A stretch of DNA of 42,507 nucleotides from Micromonospora orduensis (GCF_006228125.1 NZ_VDFY01000183.1:1-42507), one strand, 5' to 3'; shown: positions 7,624 through 15,974, counted from the stretch's first letter. The notes: a model not told the origin generated them from the sequence alone. A program made the numbers and translations.

Positions 7624-8217
7624 TCAGTTGTCGGCCGGTGGGGCCGTCAGCTCGGCGTGCCGCACCCGGTAGTCCCCGTGCGTCACGGTGGCGAACGCGG
7701 CAGGCGCGAGGCAGGTGCCGATCCGGGACGGACCCCACTGGCCCGCCTCGTTCTGGTCGGCGCTCGCCGCCCAGGTGAAGCCGACCCGGTCCCGGTTGCG
7801 ACCGCCGTCCTGCACGCTGAATCCGACCCGCTTGCCGAGGAAGTCGCTGGCCTGCTCGTCGGCGCGGGTGACGATGGCGGTGAGGGTCGCATGACCAGGG
7901 CTCGTGATCATGCAGTCGACCGCCGCTTCGAACCGTACGGTGATGCCCTGCGTGGCCAGCCGGTGTGCGACCCGGACAGTACCGGTGGCGTCGGCCGGCG
8001 AGCCGTTCTCCCCGCCGGGAAGCGGGATCGGTCGGCTGTACGGCACCGACCGGACGTCGAAGGCGAACGACCGCACGTCGTCGTCCTGCCCGTACGGGAG
8101 GGCGAACTCCGCCGACCCGGTCAGCCGGGCCGGGCTGCGGTCGGCCGCCCCGACCGGTGCCCCCGCCACCGCGATGACGGTCGCCGCGACCATTCCCCAC
8201 CCGAGTGTTCTGCGCAT
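7624..8217 (-). CDS. Secreted hypothetical protein
   Basis: This 197-residue protein has a clear Sec signal peptide (MRRTLGWGMVAATVIAVAGA, with cleavage likely near GAADR) and no lipobox, so it should be released or stay in the wall. The mature part is rich in beta-strand and charged turns and contains a GKRVGFSVQDGGRNRDRVGF segment and a few cysteines (VDCMI, IGTCLAP) that could form one disulfide. I recognise no family. The start is well supported by GGGAGGACG before the ATG. It stands alone, followed by a strong hairpin at 7573-7605. Structural or binding roles are possible; I assign no function. Confidence 0.7.
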   Translation of the reverse strand: MRRTLGWGMVAATVIAVAGAPVGAADRSPARLTGSAEFALPYGQDDDVRSFAFDVRSVPYSRPIPLPGGENGSPADATGTVRVAHRLATQGITVRFEAAVDCMITSPGHATLTAIVTRADEQASDFLGKRVGFSVQDGGRNRDRVGFTWAASADQNEAGQWGPSRIGTCLAPAAFATVTHGDYRVRHAELTAPPADN

Positions 8218-8360
8218 GTTCGTCCTCCCGATCCGGCCGCGGTGTCGCGGCCCTGCGATACCTCGACGGTCGGCGATACGGGACGAAGATCGATCCGCTG
8301 GGAGGGGGAAGCCGTTACCTCGCGTACGGGAAAGCGGTCCGCGTCTGGTGGCATGGCGCC

Positions 8361-9485
8361 TCAGGTCGTGGACGCCGGTTCGGCGGCTCGGGGAGTGAAG
8401 AAGCGGACGATGTCGTCCGCCGCGGTGGGGGACAGCATCATCGCCTGCACCCGTGCGGACATCTCGGCGATCGGGTGGATCCTGGCGAACATCGCGTCCT
8501 CGTACGACCGGATCGCCGCGTCAGGGTCGGCGGGGTTGGCGGCGAGTCGGCCGGCGAGTTCGGCGGCGTCGAGCATGGCCTGGTTGGCGCCCTCGCCGAC
8601 CGGCGCCATGAGGTGCGCGGCGTCGCCAAGGAGGGTGACGCCCGGCCGGCTGGACCAGCGCGTGTCGATGGGCGTCGCTTCGATCAGGCGCGGCGTCGGC
8701 GCGCTGTCGGCGGCCTCGATGAGCGCGGTGAGGCGGGGGTCCCAGCCGGCGAAGATGTCCAGCAGAGCGGGCTTGTCACGGAGGGTGTCGACGGGGCGGT
8801 CGTCCGCGCGCAGCGAGATCCCGACGCGGAGGCTGCCGTCGCCGAGGCGCTGCGCGGAGAGGATCTGGTTCACGCCGACGCACCACAGGTTTCCGGGGCC
8901 GACCAGCTCGGCGAGACCCGGGTGGCGCCGGTCCACGTCGCTGACCATCAGCTCTACCACGGCGGACACGGGGGACAGCTCGACGTCGACGAGCAGTGGT
9001 CGGACGATCGAGCGCGCGCCGTCCGCGCCGACGAGGATGTCGCAGTGGCTTCGGTGGCCGCCCTCGAAGGCCAGTTCCCAACCGCCGCCAGGTCGCGGGG
9101 TCGCCGCGACGAGCCGGCGCCGCCAGACGACCGTGTCGCCCGGGAGGGAGTCGAGCAGAAGGTCACGCAGCGCGCTGCGGTCGATCTCGGGGCGCCCGGA
9201 GAACGAGCCCGGTTGCGGCTCGTGGTGCACCAGGATCCGACCGCTCGGGTCGACGATGCGGTGCTCCTCGCCCTCAGGCCGCGCCTGCGACCGGAACCCG
9301 TCGGCGAGGCCCGCCTCGGCCAGGGCCCGCTGCCCGGACTCCGGGTGCAGGTCGAGCGTGCCGCCCTGCGACCGGGCGGACCGGCTCGCGTCGCGCTCGT
9401 ACACCACCGCGTCGATGCCGTGCCGGTGCAGGACCCGCGCCAGTGTCAGTCCGCCGAGCCCGCCACCGGCGATCGCGATTCGCAT
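8361..9485 (-). CDS. FAD-dependent monooxygenase (TetX / PHBH-like)
   Basis: This 374-residue flavoprotein starts with a Rossmann motif (IAGGGLGGLTLARVL, the GxGxxG site). It has the mid-protein DILVGADGARS motif of aromatic hydroxylases and the late GDAAHLMAPVGEGANQAM motif that contacts FAD ribityl and phosphate. Such enzymes use NAD(P)H and O2 to hydroxylate an aromatic compound or an antibiotic; TetX-like members inactivate tetracyclines. The substrate is not determined. The ATG at 9485 follows an AAGGGG ribosome-binding site. It is divergent from the TetR gene, and the shared 28-bp operator at 9501-9528 suggests induction by a small aromatic ligand. Confidence 0.88.
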   Translation of the reverse strand: MRIAIAGGGLGGLTLARVLHRHGIDAVVYERDASRSARSQGGTLDLHPESGQRALAEAGLADGFRSQARPEGEEHRIVDPSGRILVHHEPQPGSFSGRPEIDRSALRDLLLDSLPGDTVVWRRRLVAATPRPGGGWELAFEGGHRSHCDILVGADGARSIVRPLLVDVELSPVSAVVELMVSDVDRRHPGLAELVGPGNLWCVGVNQILSAQRLGDGSLRVGISLRADDRPVDTLRDKPALLDIFAGWDPRLTALIEAADSAPTPRLIEATPIDTRWSSRPGVTLLGDAAHLMAPVGEGANQAMLDAAELAGRLAANPADPDAAIRSYEDAMFARIHPIAEMSARVQAMMLSPTAADDIVRFFTPRAAEPASTT

Positions 9486-9500
9486 GCCTACCCCTTTGCC

Positions 9501-9528
9501 GTACACTGTATTGGTGGATACAGCGTAC
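9501..9528. promoter_or_regulatory. TetR operator between the monooxygenase and tetR genes
   Basis: GTACACTGTAT (9501-9511) and ATACAGCGTAC (9518-9528) are inverted repeats matching at 10 of 11 positions, separated by 6 nt. The site covers the proposed TetR start codons (TTG 9511, GTG 9514) and lies 16 nt upstream of the monooxygenase start. It would let TetR control both genes. Confidence 0.75.
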
Positions 9529-10230
9529 GGTAGCGAAGCGTTGCCCGTTTGGGAACGGCCCGAGCCCCAGCCGCGGGCGGTGCCGGTGCCGTTGAGCCGC
9601 GAGAAGATCGCCGCGGCGGCGATCCGGCTCGCCGACGCGGACGGCCTCGATGGGCTGTCGATCCGCAAGATCGCCAAAGAGCTCGGGGTCGGGCCGATGC
9701 GGCTGTACGACTACGTGCTCAACAAAGCTGAACTGCTCGATCTGATGGTCGACGCCGTCTACGCCCGGATCGCCGAGGTCGACAAGCAGCCGGAGTGGCG
9801 GGCCACGGTGCTGGCCATCGCGCACGCGACCCGCCGCGCCGCCCTCGACCACGAGTGGTTCTCCGACCTGCTCGGCGCAAGGCCGCACCTGGGTCCCCAC
9901 GCGCTCGCCGTGGGCGAGGCGACCGCGGCGGCGCTGAGCCGGTCTCCCGCCGTGCGCGGCATCGACGATCTCCAGCGGGCTCTGGGCGCCCTCAACGGCT
10001 TCCTCATCGGAGCGGTCCGCAGGGAGGTCACCGAGCGTCGCACCGCCCGTTCCACAGGCACCGACGAGGCCGCCTGGCAGGCCAGCCTCGGCCCGTACCT
10101 CACCCGCATGCTGAACACCGGCAGGTACCCCACGATCGCCCGGCTCGTCATCGACGGCGCCCACCTCGATGCCGAGGAGACCTTCAGCCACAATCTGACC
10201 ACCGTCCTGGACGGCATCACCGGCGCGTGA
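9514..10230 (+). CDS. TetR-family regulator with TetR C-terminal domain
   Basis: The DNA-binding domain runs from SREKIAAAAIRLADADG to the recognition helix region LGVGPMRLYDYVLNKAELL, followed by an all-helical ligand-binding domain of the type found in TetR itself (length 238 residues). It represses genes until a small molecule binds. The divergent FAD monooxygenase is the obvious target because both share the 9501-9528 palindrome. The start is uncertain. GTG at 9514 or TTG at 9511 both lie inside the operator, which would imply a leaderless message; a start further in, near the SREKI segment, cannot be ruled out. The frame continues far upstream on this strand, but that part is antisense to the monooxygenase. 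Confidence 0.85.
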   Translation: MDTAYGSEALPVWERPEPQPRAVPVPLSREKIAAAAIRLADADGLDGLSIRKIAKELGVGPMRLYDYVLNKAELLDLMVDAVYARIAEVDKQPEWRATVLAIAHATRRAALDHEWFSDLLGARPHLGPHALAVGEATAAALSRSPAVRGIDDLQRALGALNGFLIGAVRREVTERRTARSTGTDEAAWQASLGPYLTRMLNTGRYPTIARLVIDGAHLDAEETFSHNLTTVLDGITGA

Positions 10231-10262
10231 TCCACGGCCCGCCGGACGCGGTGCGACTGTGT

Positions 10263-11198
10263 TCAGGCGGGCGTCGTCGCCCAGGAGGGACGCCAGGTAT
10301 CCACGGGCAGCGGCGCCAGACTCCGCAGGTGGTCGATGACCGCCCGCAGGCCCGGGTGCGGGTTCGCCCGGGGGAGGACGAGTGAGAGCGGGTAGGCGAG
10401 CGTCGGGTCCTGGATGGGGATGCGGCGCAGGTCGTGGTTCGTCGGCCAGAGGTACCTGTCGCGCGAGCCGACGAGTGTCGCCACGTCGGCGGAGTCCGCG
10501 AGGACGTCCAGGAGCACCTCGTCGCCGAAGTGCGGCCCGGCGGCGTCGACGCGAAGGTCGAAGTGGGTGACCAGCTGATCGTAGAAGTCCGCCCATTCGC
10601 TTCGCGGCGCGATACCCGGCACCCAGATCCGGTGCCCGCGCAGCTGGACGGGTGTCAGCGTCCGTGCGGAGGCGAGCGGGTGTCGTGGGCCGACGAGGAG
10701 TTCCAGCGGGGAGTCGAAAGCGTGGACCATCCGTACGTCGCGCGGCAGCACGGCCGGGTCGGTCACCGAGCGGAACGACGCGTCGACGTCGCCGGCCTGG
10801 ACCGCGGCGACCGCCGCGCGCGGGTCGTCGACGCGCAGGGTCACCACGTCGAGGGCGGTTTCCGGGTGCGCGCGCCAGAAGTCGTGCAGGACCACGGCCT
10901 GCGCGGACCGCAGGCCGAGAACGTCGATCCGCAGGGCCCGCGAGCCCGGCCGGATCGCGGCCACGGCGCGGTCGGCCCCGGCCACGATGGCCCGGGCGTG
11001 CGCGAGGAAGGCCTGGCCGTCGAGTGTCAGCTCGACCCCTCGGGCGGTACGCGTGAACAGCCGCACGCCGAGTTCGCGTTCGAGAGCGGCGATCCGCTTC
11101 GACACGGCCTGCTGCGTCACGCCCAGCTCGTCGGCGGCGTGTTGCAGTTGCCCGAGCTCCGCCGCGCGGACGAACGACCGCACCCCCTCGGTATCCAC
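10263..11198 (-). CDS. LysR-family transcriptional regulator
   Basis: The N-terminal winged HTH is typical (RSFVRAAELGQLQHAADELG, then VTQQAVSKRIAALERELGVRLF), followed by the two-lobe effector-binding domain that begins near RALRIDVLGLRSAQ. The total is 311 residues, normal for the family. I chose the GTG at 11198, the only start next to the HTH; the message may be nearly leaderless. The gene is divergent from the MFS transporter and shares a 123-nt intergenic region with a perfect palindrome (11217-11233), so it probably controls the transporter and itself in response to an exported compound. The reading frame continues for more than 2 kb upstream, but that is antisense to real genes. Confidence 0.88.
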   Translation of the reverse strand: MDTEGVRSFVRAAELGQLQHAADELGVTQQAVSKRIAALERELGVRLFTRTARGVELTLDGQAFLAHARAIVAGADRAVAAIRPGSRALRIDVLGLRSAQAVVLHDFWRAHPETALDVVTLRVDDPRAAVAAVQAGDVDASFRSVTDPAVLPRDVRMVHAFDSPLELLVGPRHPLASARTLTPVQLRGHRIWVPGIAPRSEWADFYDQLVTHFDLRVDAAGPHFGDEVLLDVLADSADVATLVGSRDRYLWPTNHDLRRIPIQDPTLAYPLSLVLPRANPHPGLRAVIDHLRSLAPLPVDTWRPSWATTPA

Positions 11199-11216
11199 CG
11201 ACCCATTATGCGGACG

Positions 11217-11233
11217 CACAACCGATCGTTGTG
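11217..11233. promoter_or_regulatory. Palindromic operator between lysR and MFS genes
   Basis: CACAACCGATCGTTGTG has perfect 6-bp arms (CACAAC / GTTGTG) around 5 nt. It lies 18 nt upstream of the LysR start. Two more CGGTTGT half-site-like copies lie towards the MFS gene (near 11247 and 11301). This fits a LysR or autorepression site, but a TetR-type or other repressor is possible. Confidence 0.5.
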
Positions 11234-11321
11234 GCTCGCCCGACGGGCGGTTGTTTGACCTGCGGCGGGTGCGCCAGGTGTGCTCCGGTGACCCGATGAT
11301 CGGTTGTCGCGAGGGAGTCGC

Positions 11322-12569
11322 ATGCGCGTGCGGTTGGGGCCCGATGTCGGGTGGCTGTGGTCGGCGTACGCGGTCAGCACCTACGGCACCTGGATCGCCT
11401 TCGGGGCGTTCCCGCTGATCGCGGTGCACGTGCTGGGCTCGCCGGCGTTCGCCGTGTCGCTCCTGGACGCGGCCGGGCTCGCCGTCTCGGCGACTGTCGC
11501 CTTCGCGCTCGGGCCGTGGGTCGAGCACCGGGCCAAACGGCCGGTGATGATCGCGATGGACCTGATCCGGTTCGCCGCGATGGCCAGCGTGCCTGTCGCG
11601 TACGCCCTGGGTGTGCTCTCCTACGGCCACCTGCTGGTCGTCTCGGTCATCTCCGGGACCGCGGGCATCGCCTTCGCCGCGGCCTCCGGCGCGTACCTGA
11701 AACACCTCGTCCGCCGCGACCACCTCCTGGTGGCGAACGGTCGGTTCGAGGGCACGGGCTGGGTGGCGACCGCTGCCGGTCCGCCCCTCGGTGGTGCGCT
11801 CATCGGGCTGCTCGGCCCGGTCGTCACCGTCCTGGCCGACGCCCTCAGCTACCTGCTGTCCGCGCTGGCTGTCGGGCGCGTCGGCGGAGGCGACGTCGCG
11901 GCGCCCCGCGACCGGGTCACCCGACTGCGCCCCGTCGACCTTCTGCGGGGCTGGCGGTTCATCCTCGGCGGCCGCGTCCTGCGGGGTCTGTTTCTCAACT
12001 CGATCCTGGTCGGTGGCCTCATCATGGCCACCGCGCCACTGCTGGCCGTCCTCCTGCTGGGCGAGTACCACTTCCCGGCCTGGCAGTACGGTCTCGCCTT
12101 CGGCGTTCCGGCGCTCGGCGGCTTCGTGGGCGCCCGGCTGTCCGCGGGTCTGGTGGCCCGCCACGGTCGGCACCAGGTCATGATCGTTTCCGGTTGGCTG
12201 CGGTCGCTCTTCCCACTCGGTCTGGCGTTCGTCGGCCCCGGCATCCCCGGCCTCGTCACGGTGATCCTGGTCGAGGGCCTGCTGATCACCTGCATGGGCA
12301 TCTTCAACCCGATCTCCGCCACCGAACGCCTGCAACGGATTCCCGTCGACCACACCGCCCGGATCCTCAGCACGTGGAGTGCCACCGGCAAGCTCCTGCA
12401 GGCCGTCCTCATGGTGGCCTGGGGTGTTCTGGCCACCCTCACCAGCCCGCTCGCCGCCATCACCATGTCCGGCGTCCTCCTGCTCGCCACCCCGCTCCTG
12501 CTGCCCGGACGGACACAGTGGTCCACCCCCGAGCCGGCCTCGCCCGCCCAGGACGTCCGGGTCGCCTGA
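11322..12569 (+). CDS. MFS transporter
   Basis: This 415-residue protein has about 12 hydrophobic segments and the layout of MFS drug-efflux proteins of the actinobacterial DHA3-like type. Segments include WLWSAYAVSTYGTWIAFGAF, VSLLDAAGLAVSATVAFALG and the cytoplasmic loop VEHRAKRPVMIAMD, the position of the motif-A loop. It should export a small molecule by proton antiport. The ATG at 11322 follows a GAGGGAG site at 11311; an in-frame GTG-type start at 11304 is less likely. It is divergent from a LysR regulator. The substrate cannot be named from the sequence. Confidence 0.85.
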   Translation: MRVRLGPDVGWLWSAYAVSTYGTWIAFGAFPLIAVHVLGSPAFAVSLLDAAGLAVSATVAFALGPWVEHRAKRPVMIAMDLIRFAAMASVPVAYALGVLSYGHLLVVSVISGTAGIAFAAASGAYLKHLVRRDHLLVANGRFEGTGWVATAAGPPLGGALIGLLGPVVTVLADALSYLLSALAVGRVGGGDVAAPRDRVTRLRPVDLLRGWRFILGGRVLRGLFLNSILVGGLIMATAPLLAVLLLGEYHFPAWQYGLAFGVPALGGFVGARLSAGLVARHGRHQVMIVSGWLRSLFPLGLAFVGPGIPGLVTVILVEGLLITCMGIFNPISATERLQRIPVDHTARILSTWSATGKLLQAVLMVAWGVLATLTSPLAAITMSGVLLLATPLLLPGRTQWSTPEPASPAQDVRVA

Positions 12570-12605
12570 CCCACGGCGATGCCCCGGGTGCCGCAGACTG
12601 GGGAG

Positions 12606-13355
12606 ATGTCGGACGTGACAACCCCTCGGGTCGTGGCAGGGGCGGACCTCGCCGGGTTCACCAGCGGACAGCTCCTGGACGTGCTGACGGCCGTCACGGT
12701 GATCCTCGCTCTGCCCCAGTCGGCCGCCGCGCACGTCGACGCGATCGCCGTGGCCACCGGTCAGGGCGAAGAGTGGCGACTCACCCAGGGCATCCGCTCC
12801 TGGGAGGCCAACCCCCGCGTACGCCACCTGCTGGTGGCGAACGGGAATCCGGCCGAGGCGACGTACACCGACATCACCCTCGATCACCTGCGTGGTCTCG
12901 GTCTCCGTCGGATCGACGGGGTGGTGCTCCAGACCGAGCCGGCCCCGAACACCGGCCTCCAGGCCGACTGGATCGTCCGGCAGGTCCGCGACCTCAACAT
13001 CGCCAGCCTCGCGCTGGTCGTCTCGCCCTACCACCTGCCGCGCGCCTATCTCACCGTGCTCAAGGCGGCCAGCAGGGCAGGCGTCCGGCTGCCCGTCATC
13101 CCCGTCCCGGTGGCCGTCGACCCCCACACGCCCGTTCCCGAGACCGGCGCCACCGCGTACGACCTCATGGGAGGAGAGGTGCGGCGCATCCTCACCTACC
13201 AGGGCGCCGGATGGGTCGCCACCACCGACGAACTCCAGCAGCACCTGCGCTGGCTGTGGAGCCGGCACGCGTCGCTGCTCACGGCACCGGCGTCCCCGCC
13301 CCCGCCTACCGAGGAGCCCACGAGTGCGCGTCAGCCTGGCGACGAGCGCCGGTAG
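12606..13355 (+). CDS. YdcF/ElyC-like (DUF218-type) protein
   Basis: This protein of about 249 residues resembles the YdcF/DUF218 fold. A first strand DAIAVATGQG is followed by an R-x-x-x-G stretch, the HLLVANG strand, the NTGLQADW segment and the VVSPYHLPRAY motif, which matches the conserved S-x-Y-H-x-x-R-A of the family. Members are linked to envelope or nucleotide-sugar roles, but the activity is poorly known. There is no membrane segment. The start is uncertain: ATG 12606 has its GGGGAG directly adjacent, whereas the in-frame GTG at 12615 has it 9 nt away, a better spacing. The last 32 nt overlap the next gene, so the two are co-translated. Confidence 0.7.
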   Translation: MSDVTTPRVVAGADLAGFTSGQLLDVLTAVTVILALPQSAAAHVDAIAVATGQGEEWRLTQGIRSWEANPRVRHLLVANGNPAEATYTDITLDHLRGLGLRRIDGVVLQTEPAPNTGLQADWIVRQVRDLNIASLALVVSPYHLPRAYLTVLKAASRAGVRLPVIPVPVAVDPHTPVPETGATAYDLMGGEVRRILTYQGAGWVATTDELQQHLRWLWSRHASLLTAPASPPPPTEEPTSARQPGDERR

Positions 13356-14133
13356 GGCCGGCCGGCCGAACGAGGACTTCGTCGGTGCTGTTCCGGGCGC
13401 TGTCGTGCTGCTGGACGGCGCCGGCATCCCGGGCGCCGAGGCGCTCTGCTCCCACGGCGTCGCCTGGTACACGCGTCGCCTCGGCGGCACGCTGCTCGGC
13501 CACCTGTCACGCGACGACGGGCAGGACCTCGCGGCCATCCTCGCCACCGCCATCGGCGAGGTCGCCGCCGAGCACGCCGACACCTGTGCCATCGCGGACC
13601 CCGCGAGCCCGCAGGCCACCGTCGCGCTGGTCCGCGCCCACCGGGGACGCCTGGACCATCTCCTGCTCGCGGACTCCTTCCTCATCCTCGACCAGGCCCG
13701 CTCCGGCCCGCTGGTGATCACCGACGAGCGCGAGGTGGTCGCCAGGCGCGACTGCGCGGCACCCCTGGACGGCGTCGCGCCGGGAACGCCCGATTACGAC
13801 CGCGTCCGCGCCTCCTGCGTCACCGCGCTGCGGGCGCGCCGCAACAAGCCCGGCGGTTACTGGATCGCGAAGGACGACAGGCGTGCCGCGCGGGAGGCGG
13901 TGACCGGCAGCAGCTCCCTCACCGACCTGAACGGCGTGGCGCTGGTCAGCAACGGCGCCAGCCGCATCGTCAACCCGTACGGCCTCACCGACTGGCCCGG
14001 CGTCCTGGAACTGCTGCGCGCCAGCGGGCCGGCCGGCGTCATCACCCGCGTCCGGCAGGCCGAAGCCCAGGCACCCGACGCTCAGGTCCCGGACGACGCC
14101 ACCGTCGCCCACTGCACGCACCTGCGTCACTAG
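13324..14133 (+). CDS. PP2C-like phosphatase-fold protein
   Basis: The protein (269 residues) shows the PPM/PP2C pattern. N16-E17-D18 lies near the N-terminus, VVLLDGAG (D31-G32) is the metal-binding strand, LLLADSF (D117) is the central strand, and VPDDATV (D257-D258) holds the final metal ligand. PP2C enzymes remove phosphate from serine/threonine using Mn2+ or Mg2+. The usual DGA(T/S) metal motif in the NGVALVSNGASRIV stretch reads N210-G211 here, so one metal ligand has changed and activity may be altered. I chose the GTG at 13324 because GAGGAG lies 9 nt before it; the frame is open further upstream inside the YdcF-like gene. It overlaps that gene and probably functions with it. Confidence 0.7.
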   Translation: MRVSLATSAGRAGRPNEDFVGAVPGAVVLLDGAGIPGAEALCSHGVAWYTRRLGGTLLGHLSRDDGQDLAAILATAIGEVAAEHADTCAIADPASPQATVALVRAHRGRLDHLLLADSFLILDQARSGPLVITDEREVVARRDCAAPLDGVAPGTPDYDRVRASCVTALRARRNKPGGYWIAKDDRRAAREAVTGSSSLTDLNGVALVSNGASRIVNPYGLTDWPGVLELLRASGPAGVITRVRQAEAQAPDAQVPDDATVAHCTHLRH

Positions 14134-14146
14134 GACTGGACGATGG

Positions 14147-14163
14147 ACGGCCCCCGGGGCCGT
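14147..14163. terminator. Bidirectional terminator between convergent genes
   Basis: ACGGCCCCCGGGGCCGT has 8-bp complementary arms around one base. It lies between the ends of the PP2C-like gene (14133) and the sigma-factor gene (14174) and could stop transcription from both sides. Confidence 0.5.
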
Positions 14164-14173
14164 GCTGGCGGAG

Positions 14174-15388
14174 TCACTTCAGCGCGGCCACCTTGCGCAG
14201 CAGCACCGAGCGTTCGCGCTGGTTGGCGCAGAGCCGGGCCGCCAGCTCCAGTTCGGCGCGCGCCTCCGGTCGCCGCCCGAGCCGGACCAGCAGCTCCCCG
14301 CGCACGGTCGGAACCAGATGCGAACCGGGGAGCTGGTCCGCGGCGATCAACTCGTCCACGATGGCCAGGGCGGGCGCCGGACCCGAGGCCATCGCCACGG
14401 CCACGGCCCGGTTGAGCGCGACCACCGGCGAGGGCGCGACCCGGCCGAGCGCCTCGTAGAGCACCACGATCCGGTCCCAGTCGGTCGCCTCGGCCGAGGG
14501 CGCCGACGCGTGGGTGGCCGCGATCGCGGCCTGCAGGCCGTAGGGGCCGAGGCCGCGGGTCGCCGCCCTGGCCAGCGCGGCCAGCCCACGGCGGATCGCC
14601 GGAACGTCCCACCGCCGGCGGTCCTGGTCCTCCAGCAGGATCGGTGAGCCGTCCGGGGCGGTCCGGGCCGGGAAGCGGGCGGCCGTCAGCTCGCACAACG
14701 CGAGCAGGCCGTGCACCTCCGCCTCGTCCGGCTGGAGTACGGCAAGCGTGCGGGTCAGCCGGATCGCCTCGTACGCGAGGTCGGGGCGCAGCAGGTGGTC
14801 GCCCGATGTGGCCGTCGACCCCTCGGTGAAGATCACGTAGAGGACGCTGAGCACGCCGCCCAACCGTTCCCGGCGCTCGCCGGCGGCCGGCAGTTCGAAC
14901 GGCACGCCGGCCGCCGCGATCGTCTTCTTGCCTCGGGTGATGCGGGCCTGCACGGTGGGCACCGGCACGAGGAACGCCCGGGCGATCTCCTCGCTGGACA
15001 GGCCGCCGACCACGCGCAGGGTCAGCGCCACCCGGGCGTCGCGGGAGAGCACCGGGTGGCAGCTGACGAACATCAGGGCCAGGATGTCGTCGTCGATCCG
15101 GTCGGGGTCGATGTCGTCGTGGACCGCCGGGTCGGCCGCCAGCAGGGCGTACCTGTCCCGCAGGGCCGTCCGGCGACGGATCGCGTCGATCGCCCGCCGC
15201 CGGGCCGCGGCCATCAGCCAGCCGGCCGGATTGGCCGGAGCGGCCACCGGCCACGACACCAGCGCCTCCGCCACCGCCTCCTGGGCCGCGTCCTCGGCCA
15301 GCCCGAAATCGCCTGTGAATCGGGTCAGCGCGGCGACGATCCGCGCCGACTCGATCCGCCAGACAGCCTCGACGTCGGCCGTGCCCAT
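14174..15388 (-). CDS. ECF42-type RNA polymerase sigma factor
   Basis: This 404-residue protein has a sigma region 2 (ARIVAALTRFTGDFGLAEDA, then AQEAVAEAL) and a region 4 HTH (LTLRVVGGLSSEEIARAFL, then VPVPTVQARITRGKK). It also carries the long C-terminal helical domain (DUF6596, TPR-like repeats, residues about 190-400) that defines the ECF42 group. ECF42 factors are regulated by this C-terminal domain rather than by an anti-sigma factor. The gene starts at 15388, one base inside the stop codon of the YCII gene (TGATG), so the pair is translationally coupled. The YCII protein next door is the usual partner of the group. The stimulus and target promoters are unknown. Confidence 0.88.
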   Translation of the reverse strand: MGTADVEAVWRIESARIVAALTRFTGDFGLAEDAAQEAVAEALVSWPVAAPANPAGWLMAAARRRAIDAIRRRTALRDRYALLAADPAVHDDIDPDRIDDDILALMFVSCHPVLSRDARVALTLRVVGGLSSEEIARAFLVPVPTVQARITRGKKTIAAAGVPFELPAAGERRERLGGVLSVLYVIFTEGSTATSGDHLLRPDLAYEAIRLTRTLAVLQPDEAEVHGLLALCELTAARFPARTAPDGSPILLEDQDRRRWDVPAIRRGLAALARAATRGLGPYGLQAAIAATHASAPSAEATDWDRIVVLYEALGRVAPSPVVALNRAVAVAMASGPAPALAIVDELIAADQLPGSHLVPTVRGELLVRLGRRPEARAELELAARLCANQRERSVLLRKVAALK

Positions 15389-15774
15389 CAGACCTGGCCG
15401 GTGCTCTCGCTGATCTGCGGGACCTCGTCGGCCTCGGCCACCCGGCGGACCTCGATCTTGGAACCGGGGACCGCCGGGAACCGCTTGGCCCACTCGACCG
15501 CCTCCTGCGTGGACGCGACGTCGAGGAGGAAGTAGCCGCCGAACAGTTCCCTGGTCTCTCCGTACGGCCCGTCGGTCACCACCGGGGTCTCGCCGCTGAA
15601 GTCGACCACGACGCCTCGGCCCGGATCGTCCAGCCCCTCGGCCGCGAGGAGGACGTCGGCCTTCATCATCTCCTCGATGAACCGGCCGGTCGCGGCCATC
15701 GCCTCGTCGATCGACGCCATCATGGCCGCGTTCGTCTCGTCGGTGCCCCGCATGATCAGCATGTACCTCGGCAT
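15388..15774 (-). CDS. YCII-related (DGPF-domain) protein
   Basis: This 128-residue cytoplasmic protein starts with PRYMLIMRGTDE and has the DGPYGETRELFGGYFLLDV segment typical of YCII/DGPF proteins, a ferredoxin-like fold. The biochemical role of the family is unclear. In many actinobacteria it is encoded directly before an ECF42 sigma gene, as here, and the stop and start codons share one base. A sensory or accessory role for the sigma factor is inferred from this repeated pairing. The ATG at 15774 has a GAGGAG ribosome-binding site. Confidence 0.88.
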   Translation of the reverse strand: MPRYMLIMRGTDETNAAMMASIDEAMAATGRFIEEMMKADVLLAAEGLDDPGRGVVVDFSGETPVVTDGPYGETRELFGGYFLLDVASTQEAVEWAKRFPAVPGSKIEVRRVAEADEVPQISESTGQV

Positions 15775-15935
15775 CGCGATCTCCTCGTCCGGCGGGGCTG
15801 CCTCTCAGCCCTCGCACCGTACGTCGAACGAGCGGGCCGCGGATCGACACGACGCTCGGGAAATCTCTCGCCGTGACGCAGCCGCTCCCTCGGGCCGGTG
15901 GTCCGGGCGGCCGGGGCGTACCATCGGAGGTATTG

Positions 15936-15949
15936 TTGAACATGTTCAA
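15936..15949. promoter_or_regulatory. Perfect palindrome upstream of the TIGR01777 gene
   Basis: TTGAACATGTTCAA is a perfect 14-bp palindrome in the 200-nt divergent region between the YCII-sigma pair and the TIGR01777 gene, 26 nt before the GTG start of the latter. Its form fits a dimeric repressor (TetR, MarR or GntR type). No such gene is adjacent, so the regulator would act in trans. Confidence 0.6.
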
Positions 15950-15974
15950 ATAGAGTCTCCGATGTGGAGGGACC

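Noticed and set aside
11199..13721. Upstream extension of the LysR reading frame on the minus strand
   Set aside because: It lies opposite the MFS, YdcF-like and PP2C-like genes, has no family features, and the LysR HTH starts cleanly at 11198.
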